This document shows positions 21,595 through 30,293 of a stretch of 33,870 nucleotides of DNA, one piece after another (position 1 is the first letter of the stretch; each line of letters begins with the position of its first letter). A model generated the notes under the pieces. It did not search any database, was not told where the DNA came from, and worked only from the letters and a program-made list of their open reading frames with translations. Made by a program: the position numbers and the translations under genes. Where the stretch lies: positions 1 to 33,870 of the forward strand of contig DATAHN010000049.1 of assembly GCA_036263155.1 (NCBI GenBank), read 5' to 3'. This stretch comes from DASUBN01 sp036263155 (GTDB taxonomy: Bacteria > Pseudomonadota > Gammaproteobacteria > Natronospirales > REEB76).

Positions 21595-24201
21595 CTAGCT
21601 GATCTGTGCGGCACAGGCGCGCACGTCCTTCGCGAACTCGGCGCCACGCTGGTAGCGCTGTTCGGGATCCTTCTGCATCGCCTTGTCGATCACGGTATCG
21701 ATGCTGGCCGGTAGTTCACCCCTGAACAAGGTCACCGGTGCATGGGTCTCGTTGGCGATCTTGAACATCAGGGTCGCCATGGAGTCCGCCTGGAACGGCA
21801 ACTGGCCGGCCAGCAACTGGTACATGGTAACACCCAGGGAGAACAGGTCGGAACGCCCGTCCACCTTCTTGCCGGAAAGCTGTTCCGGGCTCATGTAGGA
21901 GGGGGTGCCCAGGACCATGCCGGTCTTGGTCTTGCTGGAATCCGTGATGCGGGCGATGCCGAAGTCGGTGACCTTGATCTCGCCCTTTTCCTCGTCGTAC
22001 ATGATGTTGGCGGGCTTGATGTCCCGGTGCACCACGTTCTGGGAATGGGCGTAGTCCAGGGCGTCGGCTGCCTTGGCGATGATGTCCAGCACGGTCTTCG
22101 CGGGCAGCAGGGCATTACCCTTCGTGCGCGAAGTGAGGTCCTTGCCCTTGAGGAACTCCATGGCGATGTAGGCCAGGTCGTGCTCCTCGCCGGCGTCGTA
22201 GATGGTCACGATGTTCGGGTGGTTGAGTCGGCCCGCGGTCTCGGCCTCGCGGAAGAAGCGCGCCTTCACCTCGGTCAGCTCGTCGGCGTCGAACTCCTGC
22301 GACAGCGCCATGGTCTTGATGGCCACCACGCGGTTGATCTTGGGGTCGCGGCCCAGGTACACCACGCCCATGGCGCCCTTGCCGAGCTCCTTCTCCACCT
22401 GGTAGCGGCCCAGCATCGGCTTCTGCACCGTGCCGTCGCCCAGGATCATGGTGCCGGCCGCGGTGCCGCCGCCCCCGCCGCCCAGGATCACCGTGCCTTC
22501 CAGCTGCTTGGCGCGGTGCAGGCGCTCGCCGATGTCGCGGAACTTCGGGTTGAAGTCGTTGATGTAGGAGAACACCGAGCCGGCCTTGTTGAACTGGCGC
22601 TTGCGCTCGTAGTCGAGGGCCAGGTTATAGAGCAGGTCGGCGATGGAGTCATCCATCGGGCACTTGCGGAACTTCTCGAAGGCCATGTCGAGCTGGCCCT
22701 GGCCCTGGAAGGCGAGGCCCAGCATCTTGTTGCTCTCGGCGCTGTCCGCCTCGCTGCGCACCAGCATGCGGTTCAGCATGCCCGAGCGGATGATCGTCAC
22801 CACCAGGTGCCCGATCACCAGCATCAGCACCGGCACCATCAGCGGCACCCACACGAACTTGCTCTTCATCATGCCGAACTCGACGACGAGCATCAGCACG
22901 ATCAGGCCCACGCTCACCAGGGCGGCGATGCCAGGCTTGAGGCGCGGCAGGCCGGCCGCGAGGTAAGCGATGATTACGAGCAGGGCGAAGAAGGTGACCA
23001 AGCCGGCCCAGCCCGGCTTGGTGAAGAAGTTCTGCTGCAGGATCGAGGAGATCACGTTCGCCATCACCAGCGCCGGCGACATGGTGGGCGAGGTCGGGGT
23101 GGGGAAGCTCGTGCCCACGCCGAGCGCGGTGGCGCCGATCAGCACGATCTTGCCGCGGAATGCGTCCGCCGGCACCTTGCCCTGCTTCACGTCGGCGTAG
23201 GAGTACACCGGGAAGGGCGGGTTGCCGTTCGCGCCCGCGTAGTAGAAGTTGCGCATGAACATGTCGGAGCTGGTGCCGATGAACAGGCGTCCCACCTTGA
23301 TGCCCCGGCCCGGCTGCACCTGCACGTCCTCGGGCTTGAGGTTCAGGCTCTTCATCGCGATCGCGAGCGACATGGAGGGGTAGTAGACGTTGTAGTAGCG
23401 CAGCGCCAAGGGCTCGCTGCGCAGCACGCCGTCGCTGTCCGGTATCTCGTCCAGGTAGCCGATGCTCGCGGCCTTGGCGAAGTCGGCGAGCGGCGGCGTC
23501 ATGCCCTTGGTGGCGAGCGGCTGCTCGTCTTCGGGGTCCGAGGTGGTGGCGCCGAGCGCGTTGCGCAGCAGGTAGTCCGGGGTCTCGTCGCCCTGGTTGC
23601 CGAGCGGCTGCCCCAGGGTGAACAGCATGGGGATCACCACCTTGCCGGACTGCTGCATGGCGGCGGCGAGCTTGCTGTCGGTGTCGGTGACCTCATCCGC
23701 CTCCTGCAGGCGCTTGCGCAAGTCCTCGAGGTCGGTGCGCACGGGCCCCGGCACGGTGATGCTGGCGCTCTTCTGCGCCGGCTCGGCGGTGCTGCCGGCG
23801 GGGACGGGGGCCGTGAACGGCGCGGCCGCGCCCAGGGACGATGAATCGTAGAAATTCATCATGTCCTTGATATAGATGCTGCCCGCGTCCTGCTGGGCCT
23901 CGGAGAGGAAGATCGTGAAGCCGATGACCTGGGCGCCGTCCTGGGCCAGCTTGTGGATGAGTTCGGCGTGGTAGTCGCGGGGCCAGGGCCAGCGGCCCAG
24001 GGTCTGGATGCTCGCGTCGTCGATGGCGATCACCGCGATGTCCGGGGCCGGCGCGGCGCTGGTGAGGTTCATCCCAAGGTCATAGGCGGCCGTCTCGGTA
24101 CGGTTGAAACCGTCCCCAAAGATGACATAAGCGACCAGGATGAAGACCAGTCCGTAGGCCACGCCCGCGAACCAGTCGCTGCTCCAGAAGCCCTTCTTCA
24201 C
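21595..24201 (-). CDS. CHASE2-TPR transmembrane Ser/Thr protein kinase
   Basis: 868 aa. TM1 is at 11-30, followed by a periplasmic CHASE2 sensor domain (about 35-390: IAVIAIDDASIQTLGRWPWPR, GYLDEIPDSDGVLRSEPL, KIVLIGATALGVG). Three membrane helices follow (397-417, 425-443, 450-471), then a cytoplasmic TPR-like segment (about 488-565), a polyglycine hinge with two TxIL motifs (T570, T584), and a Hanks kinase domain (600-860). Catalytic parts are intact: GKGAMG, K629, HRDIKPAN (D727, N732), DFG (D746) and activation loop TKTGMVLGTPSYMSPEQ. The kinase is C-terminal, unlike PknB-type kinases with C-terminal PASTA sensors. The GTG start at 24201 has AGGGG upstream. It heads the kinase-phosphatase-FHA operon; the signal sensed is unknown. 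Confidence 0.93.
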   Translation of the reverse strand: MKKGFWSSDWFAGVAYGLVFILVAYVIFGDGFNRTETAAYDLGMNLTSAAPAPDIAVIAIDDASIQTLGRWPWPRDYHAELIHKLAQDGAQVIGFTIFLSEAQQDAGSIYIKDMMNFYDSSSLGAAAPFTAPVPAGSTAEPAQKSASITVPGPVRTDLEDLRKRLQEADEVTDTDSKLAAAMQQSGKVVIPMLFTLGQPLGNQGDETPDYLLRNALGATTSDPEDEQPLATKGMTPPLADFAKAASIGYLDEIPDSDGVLRSEPLALRYYNVYYPSMSLAIAMKSLNLKPEDVQVQPGRGIKVGRLFIGTSSDMFMRNFYYAGANGNPPFPVYSYADVKQGKVPADAFRGKIVLIGATALGVGTSFPTPTSPTMSPALVMANVISSILQQNFFTKPGWAGLVTFFALLVIIAYLAAGLPRLKPGIAALVSVGLIVLMLVVEFGMMKSKFVWVPLMVPVLMLVIGHLVVTIIRSGMLNRMLVRSEADSAESNKMLGLAFQGQGQLDMAFEKFRKCPMDDSIADLLYNLALDYERKRQFNKAGSVFSYINDFNPKFRDIGERLHRAKQLEGTVILGGGGGGTAAGTMILGDGTVQKPMLGRYQVEKELGKGAMGVVYLGRDPKINRVVAIKTMALSQEFDADELTEVKARFFREAETAGRLNHPNIVTIYDAGEEHDLAYIAMEFLKGKDLTSRTKGNALLPAKTVLDIIAKAADALDYAHSQNVVHRDIKPANIMYDEEKGEIKVTDFGIARITDSSKTKTGMVLGTPSYMSPEQLSGKKVDGRSDLFSLGVTMYQLLAGQLPFQADSMATLMFKIANETHAPVTLFRGELPASIDTVIDKAMQKDPEQRYQRGAEFAKDVRACAAQIS

Positions 24202-24241
24202 CCCAACCCCTGCCCCTGAGAGGCTCTATCAAGCGTGCTCC

Positions 24242-24271
24242 ATAGTACCTTGAATTTTCATGGAAATGGAA
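24242..24271 (-). promoter_or_regulatory. possible promoter of the kinase operon
   Basis: On the - strand TTCCAT (24271-24266), an 18-base spacer and TACTAT (24247-24242), about 40 bases before the GTG start. The -35 is weak. Confidence 0.35.
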
Positions 24272-24341
24272 GCAAAAACCCCGGGAATAACCGCTCCGGA
24301 AGGCGTGTTACCATGCCGCCCAACGCGCGTTTCCGGCAGCC

Positions 24342-25691
24342 ATGAAAAAGTCCAAGACTGTCTATGTCTGTGATGCCTGCGGCGGCAAATCCCTGCGCTG
24401 GGCAGGTCAGTGTCCCGACTGCGGCGCCTGGAACACCCTCACCGAGACCCAGACCCTGGCCGGGTCCAAGCCTGCTCCGGAGGCGGCGGGGCCTGCGCTC
24501 CTGGAAGGCCTCGACAAGGCCGGCCGGGAAGAGACGCCACGCTTCCCCACGGGTCTGGGGGAACTGGACCGGGTCCTGGGCGGGGGCCTCGTGCCCGGGT
24601 CCATCACCCTCATCGGCGGCGACCCCGGCATCGGCAAGTCCACTTTGTTGCTCCAGGCCACCGCCAGCCTCGCCCGGGGCCGGCCGGTGCTCTACGTGAG
24701 TGGCGAAGAATCGCTCAGTCAGGTGGGCCTCCGGGCCCGGCGCCTGGAGGTGGCGGACGCCCCCGTGACCCTGGCCGCCGAGACCTGCGTGGAACGCATC
24801 CTGGAGGCCGCCCACAAGGCCCGGCCCGGCGTCCTGGTGGTGGACTCCATCCAGACCGTGTTCACCGTCACCCTGCAGTCGGCGCCCGGCGCCGTGGCGC
24901 AGCTGCGCGAATGCACCGCGCTCTTCACCCGCTACGCCAAGCAGAGCGGCACCGCCGTGCTGTTGGTGGGCCACGTCACCAAGGAAGGCGTGATCGCCGG
25001 TCCCCGCGTGCTCGAGCACATGGTGGACACCGTGCTGTACTTCGAGAACGACGCCGGCAGCCGCTACCGCATCATCCGCTCCGTCAAGAACCGCTTCGGC
25101 GCCGCCAACGAGCTCGGCGTGTTCGCCATGACCGAGACCGGCCTCAAGGAAGTTAAGAACCCCTCCGCCATCTTCCTCTCGCGCCACGGCGAGGCGGTGG
25201 CCGGCTCCGCCGTCACCGTGATCCGCGAGGGCACCCGCCCCATGCTCATCGAGGTGCAGGCGCTGGTGGACGAGAGCCCGCTCAACAACCCGCGGCGCGT
25301 GGCGGTGGGCATGGATCCGAACCGCCTCTCCATGCTGCTCGCGGTCATGCACCGCCACGGCGGCATCGCCATGTTCGGCCACGACGTGTTCGTGAACGTG
25401 GTGGGCGGCCTCAAGGTGAGCGAGACCGCGGCGGACCTGGCGGTGCTCTTAGCCGCGCTCTCCAGTTTCCGCGACAAGCCGCTGCCTTCCGAGCTCATCG
25501 TGTTCGGCGAGGTGGGCCTCGCCGGCGAGATCCGCCCCGTCTACAACGGCGAGGAGCGCCTGCGGGAGGCCGCCAAGCACGGCTTTAAGCGCGCCATCGT
25601 GCCCAGGGCTAACGCGCCCAAGCAGGGTTCGATTGATGGCCTAGAAGTTGTTGGTGTCACGCGGCTCGCCGAGGCGATCGCGTCTATTTAG
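24342..25691 (+). CDS. radA: DNA repair protein RadA (Sms)
   Basis: 449-aa RecA-like ATPase that promotes branch migration in recombination. The N-terminal zinc finger uses C10, C13, C24 and C27. Walker A GGDPGIGKST is at 92-101, the RadA signature KNRFG at 249-253, and the C-terminal Lon-protease-like domain starts near 280 (VQALVDESPLNNPRR) with the FGEVGLAGEIRPV motif. Full length. Its last eight bases overlap the end of the convergent CNNM gene. It diverges from the kinase operon across 140 bases. Confidence 0.97.
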   Translation: MKKSKTVYVCDACGGKSLRWAGQCPDCGAWNTLTETQTLAGSKPAPEAAGPALLEGLDKAGREETPRFPTGLGELDRVLGGGLVPGSITLIGGDPGIGKSTLLLQATASLARGRPVLYVSGEESLSQVGLRARRLEVADAPVTLAAETCVERILEAAHKARPGVLVVDSIQTVFTVTLQSAPGAVAQLRECTALFTRYAKQSGTAVLLVGHVTKEGVIAGPRVLEHMVDTVLYFENDAGSRYRIIRSVKNRFGAANELGVFAMTETGLKEVKNPSAIFLSRHGEAVAGSAVTVIREGTRPMLIEVQALVDESPLNNPRRVAVGMDPNRLSMLLAVMHRHGGIAMFGHDVFVNVVGGLKVSETAADLAVLLAALSSFRDKPLPSELIVFGEVGLAGEIRPVYNGEERLREAAKHGFKRAIVPRANAPKQGSIDGLEVVGVTRLAEAIASI

Positions 25692-26961
25692 CGGGCTTTT
25701 TCTTCTCGGGCGGCAGCGTGAGCCGCACGGTCTTCACCGCGTTGCCGCTGGTCTGCACCACCTCGAACGGATAGCCCGCCAGCTTGAAGGCGGTGCCGGC
25801 CTGCGGGATCGTCTCCAGCGACTCCAGAATCACGCCGTTCAGGGTCTTGGGTCCGTCCGTCGGCAGCTTGAGGTGCATCACCCGGTTCAGGCTGCGCACG
25901 TGGGCGCTGGCGTTGATGAGGTAGCTCGTCTCGCTCTCCTGGTACACGTCCTTGTGGTGCGCCGCCGGGTCCGTGGTGAACTCGCCGACGATCTCCTCCA
26001 GGATGTCCTCCAGCGTCACCAACCCCTGGATGTCGCCGTACTCGTCCACCACCAGGCCGATGCGGCGCTTGGCGGTCTGGAAGTTCAGCAGCTGGCGCTG
26101 CAGCGAGGTGCCCTCCGGCACGAAGTGGGCGTCGCGCAGGATCTCCTTCAGGCCCTCCTTGCCGGGGTCGCCGCCGGAGAGCAGGTGCAGCACCTGGCGC
26201 GCGTGCACGAAGCCGAGCACGTTGTCGATGCTGCCCTCGTAGACCGGCATGCGGGTGTGCTCGCTGTTCTGCAGCTGGCGCGCGATGTCGTCCCAATCCG
26301 CGTCGATGTCGATGCCGCTGATCTCGTTGCGCGGCACCATGATGTCCTCGACCGTGATCTTCTCCAGGTCCAGGATGCTGAGCAGCATGCGCTGGTGGCG
26401 CTTGGGAATCAGCGCGCCGGCCTCGGCCACCACGCTGCGCAGTTCCTCGCGACTCATGGACTGCAGCGGCGCCTCATCGGCGCGGATATGTGCCAGGCGC
26501 AGCAGGCCGTGGGTGAAGCTGTTCACCACCCACACCAGCGGCCACAGCACCTTGAGCAGCGGCACGTACACGTAGGCGGCGGCGAAGCCCACCCGCTCCG
26601 GGTACAGCGCGCCCAGCGTCTTGGGCGTGATCTCGGCGAAGATCAGCAGGCCCAGGATCAGGGCCGCGCCTGCCAGCGCCACCACCGCCTCGCCGCCCAG
26701 GCGCAGCGCGATCAAGGTGGTGGTGAACGTCGCCACCACGTTGGAGAGGGTGTCACCGATGCGCATCAGGCCGATCAGCCGGTCCGGGCGCTTCAGCAGG
26801 CGCTCGGCGAGCACCGCGCCGCGGTGGCCGGCGCGCGCCAGGTGCCGCAGCCGGTAGCGGTTGAGGCTCATGAGCGCCGTCTCGGAGCCGGCGAAGAACC
26901 CCGAGATCAGGAAGCAGGCGCCGACGAGGATGAACAGGTAACTGAGGGGCAGGTCGTTCAT
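25684..26961 (-). CDS. CNNM/CorB (DUF21-CBS-CorC_HlyC) membrane protein
   Basis: 425-aa inner-membrane protein of the E. coli YfjD/CorB type, linked to Mg2+ transport or resistance. The DUF21 (CNNM) transmembrane domain occupies about 1-180, with four hydrophobic segments and the conserved FAGSETALMSLNR and EITPKTLGALYP. The CBS pair spans about 195-325 (VPRNEISGIDID, VVDEYGDIQGLVTLEDILEE). The CorC_HlyC domain is at about 340-418 and the tail is basic. It follows the ypjD-like gene by 22 bases on the same strand; this pair is commonly adjacent to ffh in Gammaproteobacteria. Its 3' end overlaps radA. Confidence 0.93.
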   Translation of the reverse strand: MNDLPLSYLFILVGACFLISGFFAGSETALMSLNRYRLRHLARAGHRGAVLAERLLKRPDRLIGLMRIGDTLSNVVATFTTTLIALRLGGEAVVALAGAALILGLLIFAEITPKTLGALYPERVGFAAAYVYVPLLKVLWPLVWVVNSFTHGLLRLAHIRADEAPLQSMSREELRSVVAEAGALIPKRHQRMLLSILDLEKITVEDIMVPRNEISGIDIDADWDDIARQLQNSEHTRMPVYEGSIDNVLGFVHARQVLHLLSGGDPGKEGLKEILRDAHFVPEGTSLQRQLLNFQTAKRRIGLVVDEYGDIQGLVTLEDILEEIVGEFTTDPAAHHKDVYQESETSYLINASAHVRSLNRVMHLKLPTDGPKTLNGVILESLETIPQAGTAFKLAGYPFEVVQTSGNAVKTVRLTLPPEKKKPAK

Positions 26962-26983
26962 GGCAGCGTGCGCCGGGCGGCGC

Positions 26984-27847
26984 TCACCAGTGGCGGCCCA
27001 GGATCAGCTCCAGCACCAGCTTGCTGCCGAAGTAGGCCAGCACCAGCGCCGCGAAGCCGCCCAGGGTCCAGCGGATGGCGAGGCGGCCGCGCCAGCCGAA
27101 CTTCCAGCGGCCCCACAGCAGCACCGCGAACACCAGCCACGCCAGCGCCGAGAGCACCGCCTTGTGGGCCAGGTGCTGTGCCATGAAGTCCTTGACGAAG
27201 ATCAGCCCCGTGAGCAGCGAGAGCGTCAGCAGCACGAAGCCGGCGCCGATGAGCTGGAACAGGAAGCGCTCCATCTCCGTGAGCGGCGGCAGCGCGGAGA
27301 GCACGCCGCCGGCGCTGGCATGCCGCAGGCGCCGCTCCTGCAGGTACAGCACGCAGGCCTGCAGCGCCGCCACGCCGAGCAGGCTGTAAGCCAGCATCGA
27401 GGTGAAGATATGCATGCCGAGCGGCCAGCTCCGGTCCTGCAGCAGCAGCACGTCGTGGGGGAAGAGTTCCGCCAACAGCACGCTCACGCCCGCGAGCGGA
27501 TACAGCACCAAGCCGAGGTTCTCGAAGGCGGGTTTCAGGAACATCGCAAGCCCGATGCATGCCATCAGCCAGCCGGCCAGCGCCACTGCATTGAAGTAGC
27601 CGAGGTCGAGGCCGCGCGGCGTCGCCATGAGGCCGTACAGCAGCACGCTGTGGATGAACACCGCCGCCATCGCCGCGCTCACGGTGAAGCCGCGGCCCTC
27701 GCGCAGCAGCGCCGGGCCCTTGCCCAGGAACCTGAGCAGCAGCCCCAGGGCGGCGGTGAGGTACAGGACGAGATCGAGTGCGGCGGTGCCGGTGAACTGC
27801 ATGGCGTCGTGTCTGGCGGGGAGTGCCCCGAAGGCTGAAACCATCAT
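26984..27847 (-). CDS. ypjD: YpjD/CcsA-like cytochrome c assembly family membrane protein
   Basis: 287-aa integral membrane protein with about eight hydrophobic helices. The CcsA/ResC-type core contains PLGMHIFTSMLAYSLLGVAALQACVLYLQERRL and GLIFVKDFMAQHLAHKAVLSALAWLVF, with conserved histidines. E. coli YpjD, its probable counterpart beside ffh, is not a proven haem-lyase component, so the role stays open. The ATG at 27847 fits a promoter about 30 bases upstream; an internal ATG at 27802 is an alternative. Confidence 0.85.
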   Translation of the reverse strand: MMVSAFGALPARHDAMQFTGTAALDLVLYLTAALGLLLRFLGKGPALLREGRGFTVSAAMAAVFIHSVLLYGLMATPRGLDLGYFNAVALAGWLMACIGLAMFLKPAFENLGLVLYPLAGVSVLLAELFPHDVLLLQDRSWPLGMHIFTSMLAYSLLGVAALQACVLYLQERRLRHASAGGVLSALPPLTEMERFLFQLIGAGFVLLTLSLLTGLIFVKDFMAQHLAHKAVLSALAWLVFAVLLWGRWKFGWRGRLAIRWTLGGFAALVLAYFGSKLVLELILGRHW

Positions 27848-27877
27848 CGCACAGGGTCCCGGCCCCGTGAAAGACCG

Positions 27878-27905
27878 TATATAAGGCTTGTGCTAAGCTT
27901 GCCCA
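27878..27905 (-). promoter_or_regulatory. ypjD promoter
   Basis: On the - strand TGGGCA (27905-27900), a 16-base spacer and TATATA (27883-27878), giving a leader of about 24 bases to the ATG at 27847. Confidence 0.45.
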
Positions 27906-27944
27906 GCGGGAGGGGAGCCCGTCTAAAGGCAGGTAATTTCCACG

Positions 27945-28709
27945 ATGGGCATCAGGATCCTGGGTTGCAGCGGAGGTATCGGCGCGGTATTGCGCACCAC
28001 CTCGTTGCTGCTCGACAACGAAACGCTCATCGACGCGGGCACCGGCATCGGCGACCTCACGCTGGACGAGATGCGCCGGATCCGCCACGTGTTCTTCACC
28101 CACTCCCACCTCGACCACACCTGCGGCCTGCCGCTGCTGGTGGACACCATCTTCGACACCCTCAAGATGCCGCTCACGGTCTACGGCCGGCCCGAGACCC
28201 TGGACGCGGTGCGCAAGCACATCTTCAACTGGGTCATGTGGCCGGACTTCGGCGAGTTGCCGGCCAAGCACAGCCCGGTGCTCACCTATAAGCCGCTCAA
28301 TCCGGGCGACCGTATCGAAGTCGCCGGGCGCAAGCTGCACATGGTGGAAGTGGACCACACCGTGCCGGGCGCGGGCTACATCATCGAGCGCGACGGCAAG
28401 GTGTTCGCCTTCAGCGGCGACACCTACACCAACGACACGTTCTGGGCGGCGGTCAACTCCTACCCGAAGATTGACGCGCTGATGGTGGAGGCCGCCTTCG
28501 CCAACAGCAACCGCAAGCTCGCGGACATGGCCAAGCACTACTGTCCCGAGACCCTCGCCGCCGACCTCAAGAAGCTCAAGCACGACTGCCCGATATACAT
28601 AACGCACCTCAAGCCCGGCGGCGAAGACGTGATCTTCGACGAGATCCGGGCGGCTTTGCCCCAGCGCAAGGTGACCCGTCTCAAGGGCGGCGAGGTCTTT
28701 GACTTATAA
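27945..28709 (+). CDS. metallo-beta-lactamase-fold hydrolase, class II cyclic-nucleotide phosphodiesterase-like
   Basis: 254-aa cytoplasmic protein with a complete dinuclear metal site: HSHLDH (H53, H55, D57, H58), H138 in VDHTVPGAGY, D159 in FSGDTY and H221 in THLKPG. The order and the THLKPG ending resemble class II 3',5'-cyclic-nucleotide phosphodiesterases (PDEase_II) and tRNase Z relatives. The tRNase Z exosite arm is absent, so a phosphodiesterase acting on small molecules is more likely. An AAAGG ribosome site precedes the ATG. It is inserted between ypjD and ffh, not part of the usual neighbourhood. A link to cAMP is inference. Confidence 0.82.
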   Translation: MGIRILGCSGGIGAVLRTTSLLLDNETLIDAGTGIGDLTLDEMRRIRHVFFTHSHLDHTCGLPLLVDTIFDTLKMPLTVYGRPETLDAVRKHIFNWVMWPDFGELPAKHSPVLTYKPLNPGDRIEVAGRKLHMVEVDHTVPGAGYIIERDGKVFAFSGDTYTNDTFWAAVNSYPKIDALMVEAAFANSNRKLADMAKHYCPETLAADLKKLKHDCPIYITHLKPGGEDVIFDEIRAALPQRKVTRLKGGEVFDL

Positions 28710-28710
28710 T
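28705..28710 (+). promoter_or_regulatory. -10 element upstream of ffh
   Basis: Perfect TATAAT overlapping the stop codon of the preceding gene, 37 bases before the ffh ATG. No strong -35 is seen. Confidence 0.4.
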
Positions 28711-28747
28711 TGATTGATTCCTCCGTCTCCGGCCCCATCTCGGTCCC

Positions 28748-30100
28748 ATGTTCAAGTCCCTCACCGAACGCCTCAATAAGACGCTGTCCGCCCTGCGCGG
28801 TACCGGCCGGCTGTCTGAACAAAATATAAGGGACGCCCTGCGCGACGTGCGCATGGCGCTGCTGGAAGCGGACGTGGCGCTGCCGGTGGTGAAGGCCTTC
28901 ACCGACGCCGCCCGCGATCGCGCCCTGGGTGCGGAGGTGAGCGCCAGCCTCACGCCCGGCCAGGCCTTCATCAAGATCGTCCACGAAGAGCTGCTCAAGG
29001 CCATCGGTCCCGGCGCGCCGCTCGAACTCAACGCCACGCCCCCGGTGGTGATCCTCTTGGCGGGCCTGCAGGGCGCCGGCAAGACCACCAGCGCCGGCAA
29101 GCTCGCGCGCTACCTCAAGGAGCGGCTGCACAAGAAGCCGCTGCTCGTCAGCACCGACGTCTACCGCCCCGCCGCGCGGGAGCAGCTCAAGAAGCTCGCG
29201 GCCCAGGTGGGCGTGGACTATTTCGACTCCGGCAGCGACCAGCCCCTCGTCATCGCCGCCGGCGCCCTCAAGGAAGCGAAGGCGCGCCTGCACGACGTGC
29301 TCATCGTGGACACCGCCGGCCGCCTGCACGTGGACCAGGAGCTCATGCAGGAAGTGCGCTCGCTCTCCGCCGCGCTCGATCCCAAGGAGACCCTGTTCGT
29401 CATCGACGCCATGGCGGGCCAGGACGCGGCCAACGCCGCCGCCGAGTTCGGCAAGGTCCTGGCGCTCACCGGCGTCATCCTCACCAAGGCCGACGGCGAC
29501 GCCCGCGGCGGCGCCGCGCTCTCGGTGCGCCACGTCACCGGCGTGCCCATCAAGTTCATGGGCGTGGGGGAGGACACCGCCGCGCTGGAAGCGTTCCAGC
29601 CGGACCGCGTCGTCGGCCGCATCCTCGGTATGGGCGACGTCCTGGCGCTCGTTGAACAAGCACAGCAGAAGATCGACCGGGAGAAGGGCGCCGAGCTCGC
29701 CGAGAAGCTCAAGAAGGGCAAGCGCTTCGACCTCGCCGACTACCGCGCGCAATTGCAGCAGCTCATGTCCATGGGCGGCATGGGCGCCATGCTGGACAAG
29801 CTGCCGGGTGGCGCCGCCATGGCCGGCAAGGTGAACGGCCAGTTCGGCGACAAGGAGCTCAAGCGCCAGATCGCCATCATCGACTCCATGACCGCCAAGG
29901 AGCGGGCCAAGCCGGACCTCCTGAACGGCTCCCGCCGCCGCCGCATCGCCCAGGGCTCCGGAACCCAGGTGCAGGAAGTGAACCGCCTCATCAAGCAGTA
30001 CGACCAATTGGCCCAGGTGATGAAGCAGATGGCTGGCGCAGGAGGCATGCAAAAGATGCTACGTGGTTTAAAAGGTCGTTTACCCCCGGGAATGAGGTAG
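28748..30100 (+). CDS. ffh: signal recognition particle protein Ffh
   Basis: 450-aa GTPase that binds signal sequences and 4.5S RNA to target membrane proteins. The N domain starts MFKSLTERLNKTLSALRG with the ALLEADV motif at 37-43. The G domain has GLQGAGKTT (106-114), DVYRPAAREQL, DTAGRL and TKADGDARGG. The methionine-rich M domain (about 325-435) includes QLMSMGGMGAML and the RNA-binding GSRRRRIAQGSG. The gene is complete with a normal C-terminus (GLKGRLPPGMR). Confidence 0.98.
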   Translation: MFKSLTERLNKTLSALRGTGRLSEQNIRDALRDVRMALLEADVALPVVKAFTDAARDRALGAEVSASLTPGQAFIKIVHEELLKAIGPGAPLELNATPPVVILLAGLQGAGKTTSAGKLARYLKERLHKKPLLVSTDVYRPAAREQLKKLAAQVGVDYFDSGSDQPLVIAAGALKEAKARLHDVLIVDTAGRLHVDQELMQEVRSLSAALDPKETLFVIDAMAGQDAANAAAEFGKVLALTGVILTKADGDARGGAALSVRHVTGVPIKFMGVGEDTAALEAFQPDRVVGRILGMGDVLALVEQAQQKIDREKGAELAEKLKKGKRFDLADYRAQLQQLMSMGGMGAMLDKLPGGAAMAGKVNGQFGDKELKRQIAIIDSMTAKERAKPDLLNGSRRRRIAQGSGTQVQEVNRLIKQYDQLAQVMKQMAGAGGMQKMLRGLKGRLPPGMR

Positions 30101-30109
30101 CCGGTCCAG

Positions 30110-30220
30110 CCGACATGCCGGGGGCATGTCGGCCTGCGCCAGCGGGAAGGCAGGGATAGCCTTCCCCGTGCCGCCCGCGGAGCAGGATGCGGAGCGGGGC
30201 AGTCGGGCCCTTGGCCCGAC
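30110..30220. repeat. three perfect hairpins between ffh and rpsP
   Basis: CCGACATGCC-GGG-GGCATGTCGG (30110-30132), GGGAAGGC-AGGGATA-GCCTTCCC (30144-30166) and GTCGGGCC-CTT-GGCCCGAC (30202-30220). None has a T-tract directly after it. The second loop (AGGGAT) is the same type as in the hairpins near tRNA-Leu. The set may end or stabilise the ffh transcript, or represent a dispersed hairpin family. Confidence 0.75.
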
Positions 30221-30293
30221 CGGGTTCTTGGCTGTTTCCAGTCTTTTTCCGCCCTTCCAGCCCGTTTTCGAGCCTCCCGAACACCGTAACCCC

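Noticed and set aside
21742..23844. 700-codon open frame antisense to the CHASE2 kinase
   Set aside because: His/Ala/Gly/Arg-rich shadow with no domain pattern; the kinase motifs are on the - strand.
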